In this document: positions 1 through 8,161 of the stretch, piece after piece | Numbering within the stretch: position 1 is the stretch's first letter | Layout: each line of letters opens with the position of its first letter | DNA from: UBA11164 sp034376725 | GTDB taxonomy: Bacteria; Pseudomonadota; Gammaproteobacteria; Xanthomonadales; Xanthomonadaceae | Direction of reading: 5' to 3' | NCBI GenBank assembly: GCA_034376725.1 | Contig: JAXMJH010000140.1 | Location: 18,945-82,944 of the forward strand | Length of the DNA: 64,000 nt | The notes under the pieces: model-generated | Told to the model about the DNA's origin: nothing | The model's input: only the letters and a program-made list of their open reading frames with translations | The model's database searches: none | Made by a program: the position numbers and the translations under genes

Positions 1-1553
1 ACGCTGCCGAACACGGTCAGCCGCTCATCGACCAGATAGGTGATGCCCAGGCCGGGGGTGAATTCGGACACGGTGTTCTTGACGATTCGGGTCGGCGCCT
101 GATCGCGGCCGGTGGGCGTGCGCACGAAATCGGTTCGGGTCAGGTCGATGGTTTCGAAGCGGCCGCCCGGGGTCACGATCCAGTTGCCGTAGCGGATTTC
201 GTCCTGGAGATAGAACGCCCACGCCTCGGCTTCGCCGATGCGGTTGTCCTGGGTGCCGGGTTGCCGGTCGGTGGTCAGCACCAGGCGGCCGTTGTCCATC
301 CGGTAGCTGTCCTGATCCTGGAAGCGGTCTTCCTCGTCTTCGTGGTAGCGGGCGCTGAACTCGACCTGATGCGAGACCGCGCCGGTGTCGACCTGCCAGC
401 CAAGCACGGTCTGTACGCCCTGGCTTTCGTAGGCGCGGCGGTTGTTGCGCACGGTGAAGGCATTGTCGGGGCTGCTGGCACCCTTGATCCAGGCCATCTC
501 CTGCGCGAAGGCATCGGGGTTTTCGACGATCTGCGAAATCGCCACGCCGTTGACCTGTTCGAGCTTGAACCAGTTGCGATCGAATTCGGTCTGGTAGGCC
601 ACGGTGGTCAGATCGAGATTGGGCAGGAACTCGATCCGGTGGCGGACTTCGTACTGATTGTGATCGGTGGTGATGTTGTCCAGCTGCGAGCCGGCGTAGC
701 GACGGTTCGGGCTGTCGCGGAAGTCTGCTTCGGTCAGGCCCAGATAGGTTTCGTTGGAATCCTGCTGGGTGTGGACGATCTTCAGCTCCAGCTCCTGGTA
801 GATGTCGGCGTTGGGGTCGGAGGTGACCAGAAACTTGGCCAGGTAATCCTGCAGGTCGTAGCCGGTGTCGTCGCCTGACGGCCCGGCAAAGTCCAGATCC
901 TTGAAGCCATCGGTGTCCTGCTGGACGGTTTCCAGCAGGAAGCCGGTCTGCTCGGTTCGCCCACCCACCCAGGCGTGGCCGAGGATCGTGTCGTCGCTGC
1001 CGTAAGCGATATCGACCTTGCCGCTCAGTCGATCGGGTATCGGCGTGGACACCAGATTGAGCGCGCCGCCGGTGGTGCGCGGGCCGGTCTTGATCGACGA
1101 GGAGCCCTTGCGCACTTCCACCGCGCTCATCCGGGCCATAGTCGGGAAGTAGTAGGCCGCCGGCGCGGCATAGGGTGCCGGCGACATCAGTACGCCGTCC
1201 TCCATCAGCGTGATGCGGCTGCTGCGGTCGGTGCCCGAACCACGGATGCCGATGTTGGGACGCAGCCCCAGGCCTTCCTCGTCAATGGCGTACACGCCGG
1301 GAATCTGCCGCAACACGCGATGCACATCGGTGTAGTTGAATTCTTCGAGTTTTTCGGAATCCAGGTAGTGAGCCGAACCAGCCACCTCCTGAGCCTTTTC
1401 GGCACTGCCGACCACCATCAGGCGGTCGAGTTTGGTGGCGAAGCTGTCGCGGTCGGCCACCTCGGCCAGGGCCGGATTCATGGCGATCATCAGCGCCAGG
1501 GCCAGCGGGGCGGGGCGGAGCGCGACGGTGCGAGAGCGGACGGTACGGTTCAT
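1..1553 (-). CDS. FecA-like TonB-dependent outer membrane receptor (3' end cut by window edge)
   Basis: Outer membrane beta-barrel receptor for a ferric chelate, probably ferric citrate or a related siderophore. About 517 N-terminal codons are visible and the C-terminal barrel runs off the left edge. After a signal-type N-terminus (MNRTVRSRTVALRPAPLALA) comes the plug domain, with the FecA-like stretches VLRQIPGVYAIDEEGLGLRP, IGIRGSGTDRSSRITLMEDG and APYAAPAAYYFP, followed by the VEVRKGSSSIKTGP and GGALNLVST plug motifs. The beta-barrel repeats begin near residue 175. The start is the ATG whose complement lies at 1551-1553. A Fur-box-like sequence sits about 70-90 bp upstream, so iron repression is expected. 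The substrate is inferred from plug similarity only. A divergent SPFH gene lies beyond the shared upstream region. Confidence 0.9.
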   Translation of the reverse strand, partial: MNRTVRSRTVALRPAPLALALMIAMNPALAEVADRDSFATKLDRLMVVGSAEKAQEVAGSAHYLDSEKLEEFNYTDVHRVLRQIPGVYAIDEEGLGLRPNIGIRGSGTDRSSRITLMEDGVLMSPAPYAAPAAYYFPTMARMSAVEVRKGSSSIKTGPRTTGGALNLVSTPIPDRLSGKVDIAYGSDDTILGHAWVGGRTEQTGFLLETVQQDTDGFKDLDFAGPSGDDTGYDLQDYLAKFLVTSDPNADIYQELELKIVHTQQDSNETYLGLTEADFRDSPNRRYAGSQLDNITTDHNQYEVRHRIEFLPNLDLTTVAYQTEFDRNWFKLEQVNGVAISQIVENPDAFAQEMAWIKGASSPDNAFTVRNNRRAYESQGVQTVLGWQVDTGAVSHQVEFSARYHEDEEDRFQDQDSYRMDNGRLVLTTDRQPGTQDNRIGEAEAWAFYLQDEIRYGNWIVTPGGRFETIDLTRTDFVRTPTGRDQAPTRIVKNTVSEFTPGLGITYLVDERLTVFGS

Positions 1554-1621
1554 GGTGGTTTCTTTGTTGGTTGAGAGGGCGGGTGCGGCGAGAAGCCGCG
1601 AACAGAACGAACTCTAATGTA

Positions 1622-1643
1622 AACGAGAATGATTCGCAATACA
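1622..1643 (-). promoter_or_regulatory. Fur-box-like operator upstream of the TonB-dependent receptor
   Basis: The plus strand reads AACGAGAATGATTCGCAAT here, matching the usual GAGAATGATTCGCA form of proteobacterial Fur boxes in front of iron-receptor genes. It lies in the divergent region between the receptor (start 1553, minus) and the SPFH gene (start 1881, plus), nearer to the receptor. Iron-dependent repression of the receptor is inferred. Confidence 0.65.
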
Positions 1644-1828
1644 TGTAGGGTTGGCAGATGCTCGCGGGTCAGCCGGATCGCGGTGGGTGGCCTTCAGCAA
1701 CGGTCTGGCGATGCGCCAGCGGCCTTGATGCGGCATCGCACGGGCCGAGGCGAGTGGGCATTCGACCGGGCGCGGGGGCGGACGTCAGCCGCCGTCATCC
1801 GCTGGCGATGGGATCGCGACCGCGCACG

Positions 1829-1856
1829 TTTGGTGGCCGGTGCGCTCGGCTATGAT
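1829..1856 (+). promoter_or_regulatory. Possible sigma70-type promoter for the SPFH/NfeD operon
   Basis: A TATGAT -10-like hexamer lies at 1851-1856, with a weak TTTGGT -35-like hexamer at 1829-1834 (16-bp spacer). It is 25 bp upstream of the ATG at 1881. The -35 match is poor, so this is tentative. Confidence 0.3.
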
Positions 1857-1880
1857 GCGGACTCAAACCAGGAGGGCGGA

Positions 1881-2843
1881 ATGGAAATCTTCACGATTGT
1901 GCTGCTGCTGTTCGCCGTGATTACCGTGTTCAAGGGCGTGCGCGTGGTGCCGCAGGGGTATGAGTGGACGGTGGAGCGTTTCGGCCGCTACGAGCGCACG
2001 CTGGAGCCGGGGCTGGGCTTCACCATCCCGTGGGTCGAGGGCATTGGCCGCAAGCTGAACATGATGGAGCAGGTGCTCGATGTGCCGTCGCAGGAGGTGA
2101 TCACTCGCGACAACGCGGTGGTGCGCGTCGATGGCGTGGTGTTCTTCGAGGTCCTGGACGCAGCCAAGGCGGCCTACCAGGTGGCGCAACTGGAAATCGC
2201 CATTCTCAATCTGACCATGACCAACACCCGCACGGTGCTGGGCTCGATGGATCTGGACGAATCGCTGTCCAAGCGCGACGAGATCAACGCCCGGCTGCTG
2301 TCGGTGGTCGACGAGGCCACCCACCCGTGGGGCGTCAAGGTCAACCGGATCGAGATCAAGGATATCCAGCCGCCGCGCGATCTGATCGATTCGATGGCCC
2401 GGCAGATGAAGGCCGAGCGCGAGAAGCGCGCCAATATTCTCGAAGCCGAAGGGTTCCGCGCGGCGGCTATTCTCAAGGCCGAGGGCGAAAAGCAGGCCGT
2501 CATGCTGGACGCCGAGGGCCGTCGCGAGGCGGCGTTCCGCGATGCCGAAGCGCGCGAACGTCTGGCCGAGGCCGAGGCGCGCGCCACCACGCTGGTGAGC
2601 GACGCCATTGCCCAGGGCGACGTGCAGGCGATCAACTATTTCGTGGCGCAGAAGTACGTCGAGGCGCTGACCGCATTCGCCACTTCGCCCAATCAGAAAA
2701 CCCTGCTGCTGCCGATGGAAACCACCGGCATTCTCGGCTCGCTGGCCGGGATGATCGAACTGGCCAAGGCGGCTGGTGATGATCGCAGGTCGGCCGGGCC
2801 GTCGGCGCCGCCTCAGCCGCGCAACCCGTTCACCGTGGAGTGA
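1881..2843 (+). CDS. SPFH/Band 7 (stomatin-prohibitin, QmcA-like) membrane protein
   Basis: Inner membrane scaffold protein of the SPFH family, which forms large ring assemblies and is linked to membrane microdomains and to control of membrane proteases. The 320-residue product has one N-terminal hydrophobic anchor (about residues 2-18). The Band 7 domain follows from about residue 20, with QGYEWTVERFGRYERTLEPG and the family signature NRIEIKDIQPP. A long Ala/Glu-rich coiled coil covers about residues 175-240 (AEREKRANILEAEGFRAAAI). The ATG at 1881 is chosen because GGAGGG is just upstream. An in-frame upstream extension carries no Band 7 homology. The stop overlaps the next gene, an NfeD-type protein, and this pairing is conserved (QmcA-YbbK in E. 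coli). Confidence 0.93.
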   Translation: MEIFTIVLLLFAVITVFKGVRVVPQGYEWTVERFGRYERTLEPGLGFTIPWVEGIGRKLNMMEQVLDVPSQEVITRDNAVVRVDGVVFFEVLDAAKAAYQVAQLEIAILNLTMTNTRTVLGSMDLDESLSKRDEINARLLSVVDEATHPWGVKVNRIEIKDIQPPRDLIDSMARQMKAEREKRANILEAEGFRAAAILKAEGEKQAVMLDAEGRREAAFRDAEARERLAEAEARATTLVSDAIAQGDVQAINYFVAQKYVEALTAFATSPNQKTLLLPMETTGILGSLAGMIELAKAAGDDRRSAGPSAPPQPRNPFTVE

Positions 2844-3295
2844 TGGCGATGGAATGGATGGCGAGCGGATGGTTCTGGTGGGCGCTTGCTTTGGCGCTGC
2901 TGGCCGCAGAGGCGATAGCGCCGGGCATCTTCCTGATCTGGCTGGGACTGGCGGCGGCGGCCACGGGTGTGATTCGGTTGATCGTTCCCGGCCTGGATGT
3001 TGCCGCGCAGTGGATGGTGTTCTCGGTGTTTTCGGTGATCGCCGTGGTGGTTGCCTGGCGATTGCGTGCGACCCACCCGAACAGCGTGACCGATAAACCG
3101 CTGCTCAATCGTCGCGGCGAGCAGCTGGTCGGCCGGGTGCTGGTGCTCGATCAGGCCATCGTCAACGGCCGCGGCCGGGTCAAGGTCGGCGATGCGTTCT
3201 GGCCGGTCACCGGCGAGGAGCTGCCGGAGGGCACCCGCGTCCAGGTGGTCGCTGTGGCGGACATGACGCTGAAGGTGCGGCCGGAACCGGAATGA
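2843..3295 (+). CDS. NfeD-like membrane protein (YbbK type)
   Basis: Short NfeD family partner of the preceding SPFH protein, about 150 residues. The N-terminal half is hydrophobic with two or three membrane segments (for example ALALALLAAEAIAPGIFLIW and VFSVFSVIAVVVAW). The C-terminal half is a small OB-fold-like domain (about residues 85-150), with LVGRVLVLDQAIVNGRGRVK and GDAFWPVTGEELPEGTRVQV, ending in charged residues. The ATG at 2843 overlaps the previous stop by one base; a GTG at 2840 is also possible. The overlap implies translational coupling. In the family this partner is thought to anchor or regulate the SPFH ring. This is the short form lacking the ClpP-like protease domain of long NfeD proteins. 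Confidence 0.88.
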   Translation: MAMEWMASGWFWWALALALLAAEAIAPGIFLIWLGLAAAATGVIRLIVPGLDVAAQWMVFSVFSVIAVVVAWRLRATHPNSVTDKPLLNRRGEQLVGRVLVLDQAIVNGRGRVKVGDAFWPVTGEELPEGTRVQVVAVADMTLKVRPEPE

Positions 3296-3362
3296 TTGCG
3301 CTGTGGGGCCTGTCGGGCCGTTGGCGGTTCGGTCGACGCCGGCCCGGTCCGCCGGGTGCCGG

Positions 3363-3391
3363 CAGGCCCGAGGCAGACAGGCCCGAGGCAG
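3363..3391. repeat. Perfect 14-bp direct repeat
   Basis: CAGGCCCGAGGCAG occurs at 3363-3376 and again at 3378-3391, separated by one base. It lies between the NfeD gene and the Fur box of the iron transport operon. No function is evident. Confidence 0.6.
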
Positions 3392-3416
3392 GTGAGCACG
3401 AGACTTGAGTTTCATG

Positions 3417-3437
3417 GTAATGAGAATTATTATCATA
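3417..3437 (+). promoter_or_regulatory. Fur-box-like operator upstream of the ferric-iron ABC genes
   Basis: AATGAGAATTATTATCAT is a strong match to the Fur consensus (tandem GATAAT-type hexamers) and stands out as AT-rich in a GC-rich surrounding. It lies about 42 bp upstream of the ATG of the periplasmic binding lipoprotein at 3479. Iron repression of the binding protein and permease genes is inferred. Confidence 0.75.
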
Positions 3438-3478
3438 AAGCCCGTCCAAGATCTGCCACCGATCTCCCTGGAGTTGCC

Positions 3479-4525
3479 ATGAACATCTTTCAGTTTTGTA
3501 CTCCGCTACTTATGTGCGCTCTGCTCGCCGCCTGTGGGCAGTCCCAACCGCCAGCGGACGATACGGCCACCGCACCGGAATCCGCGCCAGCGACCGAGCT
3601 GGTGGTCTATTCCGAGCGCCGCGAACCGCTCATCCAGCCGGTATTCGACCGTTATCGCGAACAGACCGGCGTGACGGTCCGGTATCTCACCGACAGCGCG
3701 CCCGTGCTGATCGAACGACTTGCCGCCGAGGGTGCCGACACGCCCGCCGATATTTTCCTGTCGGTCGACGCCGGCAGCCTGTGGCAGGCCAGCGAGCGCG
3801 GCCTTCTCGCCGAGTTGGATTCGGCCGAGATCGATCGCGTGATCCCTGCCAACCTGCGCGATCCGGACGACCAGTGGACCGCCCTGTCGCTGCGCGCCAG
3901 AACGATCGTTTACTCGACCGAGCGGGTCGAACCCGGCAGTCTGGAAAGTTATGAAGGCCTGGCGGACGAAAAATGGCGAGGACGGCTGTGTCTGAGGACT
4001 TCCAAGAAGGTCTACAACCAGTCGCTCACCGCCACCCTGATCGAGCGACTGGGTGCCGAGCGCACTGAACAAATCCTGCGCGGCTGGGTCGACAACCTCG
4101 CCACCGCGCCGTTTGCCGATGACACCGCGCTGATCATGGCCATCGCCGCGGGTCAGTGCGACGTCGGACTGGTCAACACCTACTATCTGGGTCGTGCCCA
4201 GGCGGAGAATCCGGACCTGCCGGTCGCCGTGTTCTGGCCGAACCAGAGCGACGCCGGCGTGCACGTGAATATTTCCGGTGCCGGTATCGTCGCCGAATCC
4301 GGCAACAAGGCCGAAGCCAAGCGGTTGCTGGAGTGGTTGGTTTCCGAGCCGGCGCAGAAGCTGTTCGCCGAAGTCAACTTCGAGTTTCCGGCGCGTCCGG
4401 GCATCGAGGTGCATCCGCTGGTTGCCGCCTGGGGCGAATTTGAATCCGACCCGGTGAATGTCTCGGTCGCCGGACAGCGACAGGCCGAAGCCGTGCAGTT
4501 GATGGATCGGGCGGGTTGGCGCTGA
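3479..4525 (+). CDS. Ferric-iron ABC transporter substrate-binding lipoprotein (FbpA/FutA-like)
   Basis: Periplasmic Fe(III)-binding component of an FbpABC-type importer. The 348-residue product has a lipoprotein signal with lipobox LLAAC (Cys19). The type 2 periplasmic-binding fold starts at ELVVYSERREPLIQPVFDRY (from about residue 40). It includes FLSVDAGSLWQA, SLRARTIVYS and the paired tyrosines of NTYYLG (about residue 238), which in this family coordinate ferric iron. The C-terminus has the typical EWLVSEPAQKLFAEVNFEFP. The start at 3479 gives the lipoprotein signal and has CTGGAG upstream; longer in-frame starts would bury the signal peptide. The Fur box 42 bp upstream supports iron as substrate. 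The permease gene overlaps its end; no ATPase gene follows. Confidence 0.92.
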   Translation: MNIFQFCTPLLMCALLAACGQSQPPADDTATAPESAPATELVVYSERREPLIQPVFDRYREQTGVTVRYLTDSAPVLIERLAAEGADTPADIFLSVDAGSLWQASERGLLAELDSAEIDRVIPANLRDPDDQWTALSLRARTIVYSTERVEPGSLESYEGLADEKWRGRLCLRTSKKVYNQSLTATLIERLGAERTEQILRGWVDNLATAPFADDTALIMAIAAGQCDVGLVNTYYLGRAQAENPDLPVAVFWPNQSDAGVHVNISGAGIVAESGNKAEAKRLLEWLVSEPAQKLFAEVNFEFPARPGIEVHPLVAAWGEFESDPVNVSVAGQRQAEAVQLMDRAGWR

Positions 4526-6141
4526 TAGTTCCGCGTTCGATGCCGGCGGCGTTGGCGACAGCGCCGCGCGCCGGTCGCGGAACGCGCCATCTGGCCTGGC
4601 TGCTCAGCCTGCCGCTGGCGCTGCCGCTGATTTTTCTGGCCGCCAGCCTGACCGAGTGGCAGCCCGAACTGTGGTCGCACATCAGTCGCTACCTGTTGCC
4701 GCAGGCCACCGCCAATACCGTGTTGCTGGCGCTGCTGCTGGCCGTGCTGGTGTTGATTCCCGGGCTGGGCTTTGCCTGGGCCAGCGCGCGCTACGAGTAC
4801 CCCGGACGACGTTGGCTGGATTGGGCGCTGGTCCTGCCGCTGGCCATCCCTGGCTATGTGGTGGCCTTCGTCTATGTCGGCCTGCTGGACTACGCCGGAC
4901 CGGTGCAGAGCGCATGGCGTGGCTGGTTCGGCTCCGGGGCGGCGCTGCCCAATGGACGGGGCCTGCTGGGCGCGGCCGTTCTGCTGTCGCTGGTGCTCTA
5001 TCCCTATGTTTATTTGCTGGCCCGTGCGGCTTTCATCAGGCAGGGCGCGGCGGCAATGGACGCCGCACGCAGCCTCGGGTATGGACCGCTGCAGGGCTTT
5101 CTGCGTGCGGTCTTGCCGCTGACCCGTCCGGCGTGGGTCGCCGGACTCACACTGGCCTTGCTGGAAGCGCTGGCGGATTTCGGCGCGGTGAGCATCCTCG
5201 GCGTGGACACGCTGACTACCAGCATCTACCGAATCTGGTTCGGCATGTACGCGCTGGGTACCGCCGCGCAACTGGCCTTGGGGCTACTGGGCCTGGTCGC
5301 TTTGGCCCTGTTGATCGAACGACTTGCCCGTGGCCGGGCCCGGTTCGCGCTGGCAGCGCCGGCGCCGCAGCCGCGCCGGCAGTTGGTCGGCTGGCGCGGT
5401 GCGGCACTGAGCGGGTTCGGCTGGCTGACCGTGTTGCTCGGCTTTGGCATCCCGGTCTGGCGGCTGGCCAGCTGGGCCTGGCAGGCGAGAGAGGCCTTGC
5501 CGCATGTCGCCGAGGCATCGGTCAATACCCTGGTGCTGGCGGCCATGGCCACCGGGCTGGTCATGGCCGGTGCGCTGGCGCTGGTGCTGATCGCCCGGCG
5601 CTGTCCGGCCGACCGTTCGGTCGAGACCGCCAGCTTCGTGGCCAATCTGGGCTATGCCGTGCCGGGCACGGTGCTCGCAGTGGCGGTGATGTTGATGCTG
5701 GTGCGGATTCAGAACTGGCTGTCGGCCGTCGAGCTTGGCCATGTCGCGCTGTCGTCCAGTCTGGTTGCGGTTCTGCTGGCGTTGTCGGTGCGCTTTTTCC
5801 GGGTCGGGCATGGTGCCGTGGAGGCGGCGTTCGCCAGTCTCCGGCCCAGCGTGATGGAAACCGCGCGTTTGCTGGAGCACTCGCCGCTGCGTCGCTTGCG
5901 CGCGGTCGTGCTGCCGCTGCTCAGGCCGGGGTTGGTCGCCGGTGCCCTGCTGTTGATGGTCGAGGTGATGAAGGAGTTGCCGGCCACGCTGATGCTCCGG
6001 CCGTTCGGCTGGGACACGCTGGCGGTGCGGGTTTACTCGCACGCTGCCGAAGGACTGTGGCTTCAGGCAGCCTGGCCGGCGCTGCTGCTCTCGCTGATCG
6101 GACTGATTCCGGTGTGGTGGCTGGTCAGGCATCAGGGGTGA
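4516..6141 (+). CDS. Ferric-iron ABC transporter permease, two-domain (FbpB/FutB-like)
   Basis: Inner membrane permease of the ferric-iron importer, about 541 residues and highly hydrophobic with roughly 12 membrane segments. It is a tandem duplication of two BPD_transp_1 domains. Each half has its own EAA-type loop: AAMDAARSLGYGPLQGFLRA (about residues 178-197) and VMETARLLEHSPLRRLRAVV (about residues 445-464). This is the usual size and layout of FbpB/FutB. The reading frame overlaps the binding-protein gene if TTG at 4516 is used; an ATG at 4540 would instead give a 15-bp gap and cannot be excluded. The ATP-binding subunit expected to follow is absent; a G-rich heptad array begins 10 bp after the stop. 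The ATPase must be elsewhere or shared. Confidence 0.9.
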   Translation: MALIVPRSMPAALATAPRAGRGTRHLAWLLSLPLALPLIFLAASLTEWQPELWSHISRYLLPQATANTVLLALLLAVLVLIPGLGFAWASARYEYPGRRWLDWALVLPLAIPGYVVAFVYVGLLDYAGPVQSAWRGWFGSGAALPNGRGLLGAAVLLSLVLYPYVYLLARAAFIRQGAAAMDAARSLGYGPLQGFLRAVLPLTRPAWVAGLTLALLEALADFGAVSILGVDTLTTSIYRIWFGMYALGTAAQLALGLLGLVALALLIERLARGRARFALAAPAPQPRRQLVGWRGAALSGFGWLTVLLGFGIPVWRLASWAWQAREALPHVAEASVNTLVLAAMATGLVMAGALALVLIARRCPADRSVETASFVANLGYAVPGTVLAVAVMLMLVRIQNWLSAVELGHVALSSSLVAVLLALSVRFFRVGHGAVEAAFASLRPSVMETARLLEHSPLRRLRAVVLPLLRPGLVAGALLLMVEVMKELPATLMLRPFGWDTLAVRVYSHAAEGLWLQAAWPALLLSLIGLIPVWWLVRHQG

Positions 6142-6150
6142 TGGGGCGGC

Positions 6151-6199
6151 GGGAATGGGGAATGGGGAATGGGGAATGGGGAGTCGGGAGTCGGGAGTC
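6151..6199 (+). repeat. Seven tandem G-rich heptamers (GGGAATG x4, GGGAGTC x3)
   Basis: Seven perfect 7-bp units lie directly behind the iron permease stop codon, followed by further G-rich sequence to about 6240 (GGTTGGGTTGGGTTGGG). Four G4 tracts separated by AAT meet the standard G-quadruplex pattern. The units are the same as those in the paired-array elements at 16, 42, 44.6 and 45.2 kb, but no inverted right-hand array is seen before gcvT, so this is a one-sided copy. Confidence 0.9.
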
Positions 6200-6352
6200 G
6201 GGGCGGGGTTGGGTTGGGTTGGGTGGACGCGGTTGGGGGCGGGCGGACGGTGCGGCCGACGGCGGCACATTTTGCGCGTGCCGGTTTGTGGACTATTTCA
6301 ATTCCCGCCGACCGGCATCTGAGATAATCCGGTTTTGATCGCGAGCGCCGCC

Positions 6353-7471
6353 ATGACCGAAAAAACCTGTCTCAACACCCGTCACCGCGAGCTGGGCGCG
6401 CGGATGGTGGATTTTGGCGGCTGGGACATGCCGCTCAACTACGGTTCCCAGCTTGACGAGCACCATGCCGTGCGCCGCGAGGCCGGCATGTTCGATGTCT
6501 CGCACATGACCGTCGTGGATGTCGCGGGCGAGCAGGTGCGTCCATTCCTGCGCCGACTGCTGGCCAACTCCATCGACAAGCTCAAGACGCCCGGCAAGGC
6601 GCTTTACTCGTGCATGTTGAACGAGCGCGGCGGGGTGATCGACGATCTGATCGTCTACTTTCTCGACGAGTCGTTTTTCCGCATGGTGGTCAATGCGGCC
6701 ACCCGTGAAAAGGATCTGGCATGGATCGCAGAGCAGGCCAAGGGCTTCGATGTTGCGATCCGCCAACGCCCCGATCTGGCCATGCTGGCGGTCCAGGGTC
6801 CGCTGGCGCGGGAGCGGGTTTTTTCCCTGCTCGACAGCCAGGGCGCGGACGCGGCGGGCCGGTTGACGCGTTTCTCGGCGGCCGAAGCCGACACGCGCGA
6901 TGGCATCCGCCTGTTTCTGGCGCGCACCGGCTATACCGGTGAGGACGGCTTCGAGATCATCGTCGCGGAAAAGGATGCAGGCAGACTGTGGGATCAGTTG
7001 CTGGGCGCGGGCGTCAGGCCCTGCGGGCTGGGCGCGCGCGACACACTTCGGCTCGAAGCCGGCATGTCGCTCTACGGTCAGGATATGGATGAAAAGGTCA
7101 CGCCATTGGAAGCCGGTCTGGCGTGGACGGTCAGTCTGGACGGCGACCGCGACTTCATCGGTCGTGCGGCCCTCCAAGCACAGCAGGCGGCCGGTGTGCC
7201 GGCGCAGGTCGTTGGACTGGTGATGGACGAAAAGGGTGTGCTGCGCCACGGCCAGAAGGTGATCACCGAGGCGGGCGAGGGCGAAATACTGTCCGGCACG
7301 TTTTCGCCCACCCTGTCGTGCGCGATTGCGCTGGCGCGCGTGCCGGCCGGCGATCCGGGCCAGGTTCGCGTCGACATTCGTGGTCGCGAAGTTCCGGTTC
7401 GCGTGGTCAAGTTTCCCTTTGTCCGCAACGGCACGGCGCAGCCGGGCGTGCTGCCGGAGTCTCCACGCTGA
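6353..7471 (+). CDS. gcvT: Aminomethyltransferase, glycine cleavage T protein
   Basis: T protein of the glycine cleavage system. It transfers the methylene group from the aminomethyl-lipoyl arm of GcvH to tetrahydrofolate and releases ammonia. At 372 residues it is the usual length. Recognisable features are LGARMVDFGGWDMPLNYGSQ near the N-terminus, GMFDVSHMTVVDV, the folate-binding region LYSCMLNERGGVIDDLIVYF, RTGYTGEDGFEIIV and the C-terminal barrel with CAIALARVPAG. The ATG at 6353 is chosen; a TTG 18 bp upstream is in frame but adds nothing conserved. gcvH and gcvPA follow on the same strand with gaps of 141 and 153 bp. No glycine riboswitch was recognised in the leader. Confidence 0.96.
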   Translation: MTEKTCLNTRHRELGARMVDFGGWDMPLNYGSQLDEHHAVRREAGMFDVSHMTVVDVAGEQVRPFLRRLLANSIDKLKTPGKALYSCMLNERGGVIDDLIVYFLDESFFRMVVNAATREKDLAWIAEQAKGFDVAIRQRPDLAMLAVQGPLARERVFSLLDSQGADAAGRLTRFSAAEADTRDGIRLFLARTGYTGEDGFEIIVAEKDAGRLWDQLLGAGVRPCGLGARDTLRLEAGMSLYGQDMDEKVTPLEAGLAWTVSLDGDRDFIGRAALQAQQAAGVPAQVVGLVMDEKGVLRHGQKVITEAGEGEILSGTFSPTLSCAIALARVPAGDPGQVRVDIRGREVPVRVVKFPFVRNGTAQPGVLPESPR

Positions 7472-7612
7472 TCCATCACCGCCCGGCACTGCCGCACCGA
7501 TGCCCGCTTGGTTAGAATTGTGGCCCGGGCGGTGCTTGGGCCGGGGCCTTGAGGTAGAGCGTTCGACCCGAAAACCCTTCTCCGCATTTCAGAACCCGAT
7601 CAGGAGCAAACG

Positions 7613-8008
7613 ATGAGCGAGATCCCTGGCGACCTCAAATTCATGAAATCCCACGAATGGGCCCGCGTCGAGGATTCCGCCCGGATCACCGTCGGTATAT
7701 CCGATCACGCCCAGGGGCTGCTGGGCGATCTGGTCTATGTCGAGCTGCCTGCCGTGGGCGACACGGTGGACGCCGGAAATGCCTGTGCGGTGGTCGAGTC
7801 GGTCAAGGCGGCTTCGGATGTCTACGCGCCGGTCAGCGGCACGGTGGTCGAGGTCAACGGAATCCTGGCCGACAAGCCCGAGACCATCAACGAAGACGCG
7901 TATGGCGAAGGTTGGCTGTTCGTGGTCGAGGCCAGCGACCCGGAGCAGTTGGCCGACCTGCTCGGACCGGATGAATACGCGGACTTGATCGAGGATGAGG
8001 AACACTGA
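7613..8008 (+). CDS. gcvH: Glycine cleavage system H protein
   Basis: Lipoyl carrier protein that shuttles the aminomethyl group between GcvP, GcvT and the L protein. The 131-residue product is the normal size. The lipoylation site is Lys65 in VVESVKAASDVYAPVSG, and the flanking SHEWARVE and GLLGDLVYVELP stretches are family hallmarks. AGGAG lies just upstream of the ATG. The 141-bp gap after gcvT contains a TAGAAT hexamer at 7513-7518, so gcvH may have its own promoter in addition to read-through from gcvT. Confidence 0.97.
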   Translation: MSEIPGDLKFMKSHEWARVEDSARITVGISDHAQGLLGDLVYVELPAVGDTVDAGNACAVVESVKAASDVYAPVSGTVVEVNGILADKPETINEDAYGEGWLFVVEASDPEQLADLLGPDEYADLIEDEEH

Positions 8009-8161
8009 CCTGCGCTCACTGCGGCGCGCTGTGGGTTGGGGTGGCCCCTCGACTCTGCGGTGCCTGGCGGGCGCCGCGCTCTTGCGCCCTGGTGGGCACG
8101 CCTCACGCCTTCGTTGCGTTCACCCCGCCGGCTTCAAACCACTTCCTTCGGCCCGAATTCC

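Noticed and set aside
261..878. Plus-strand open frame of 205 codons
   Set aside because: It lies entirely antisense to the TonB-dependent receptor, whose reading frame has clear homology.
6151..6199. Heptad arrays as a CRISPR
   Set aside because: Unit length is 7 bp with no unique spacers; these are simple tandem repeats.
6142..6352. Glycine riboswitch upstream of gcvT
   Set aside because: Looked for because it often precedes gcv genes, but no tandem aptamer-like conserved core is visible; the space is dominated by the G-rich array.
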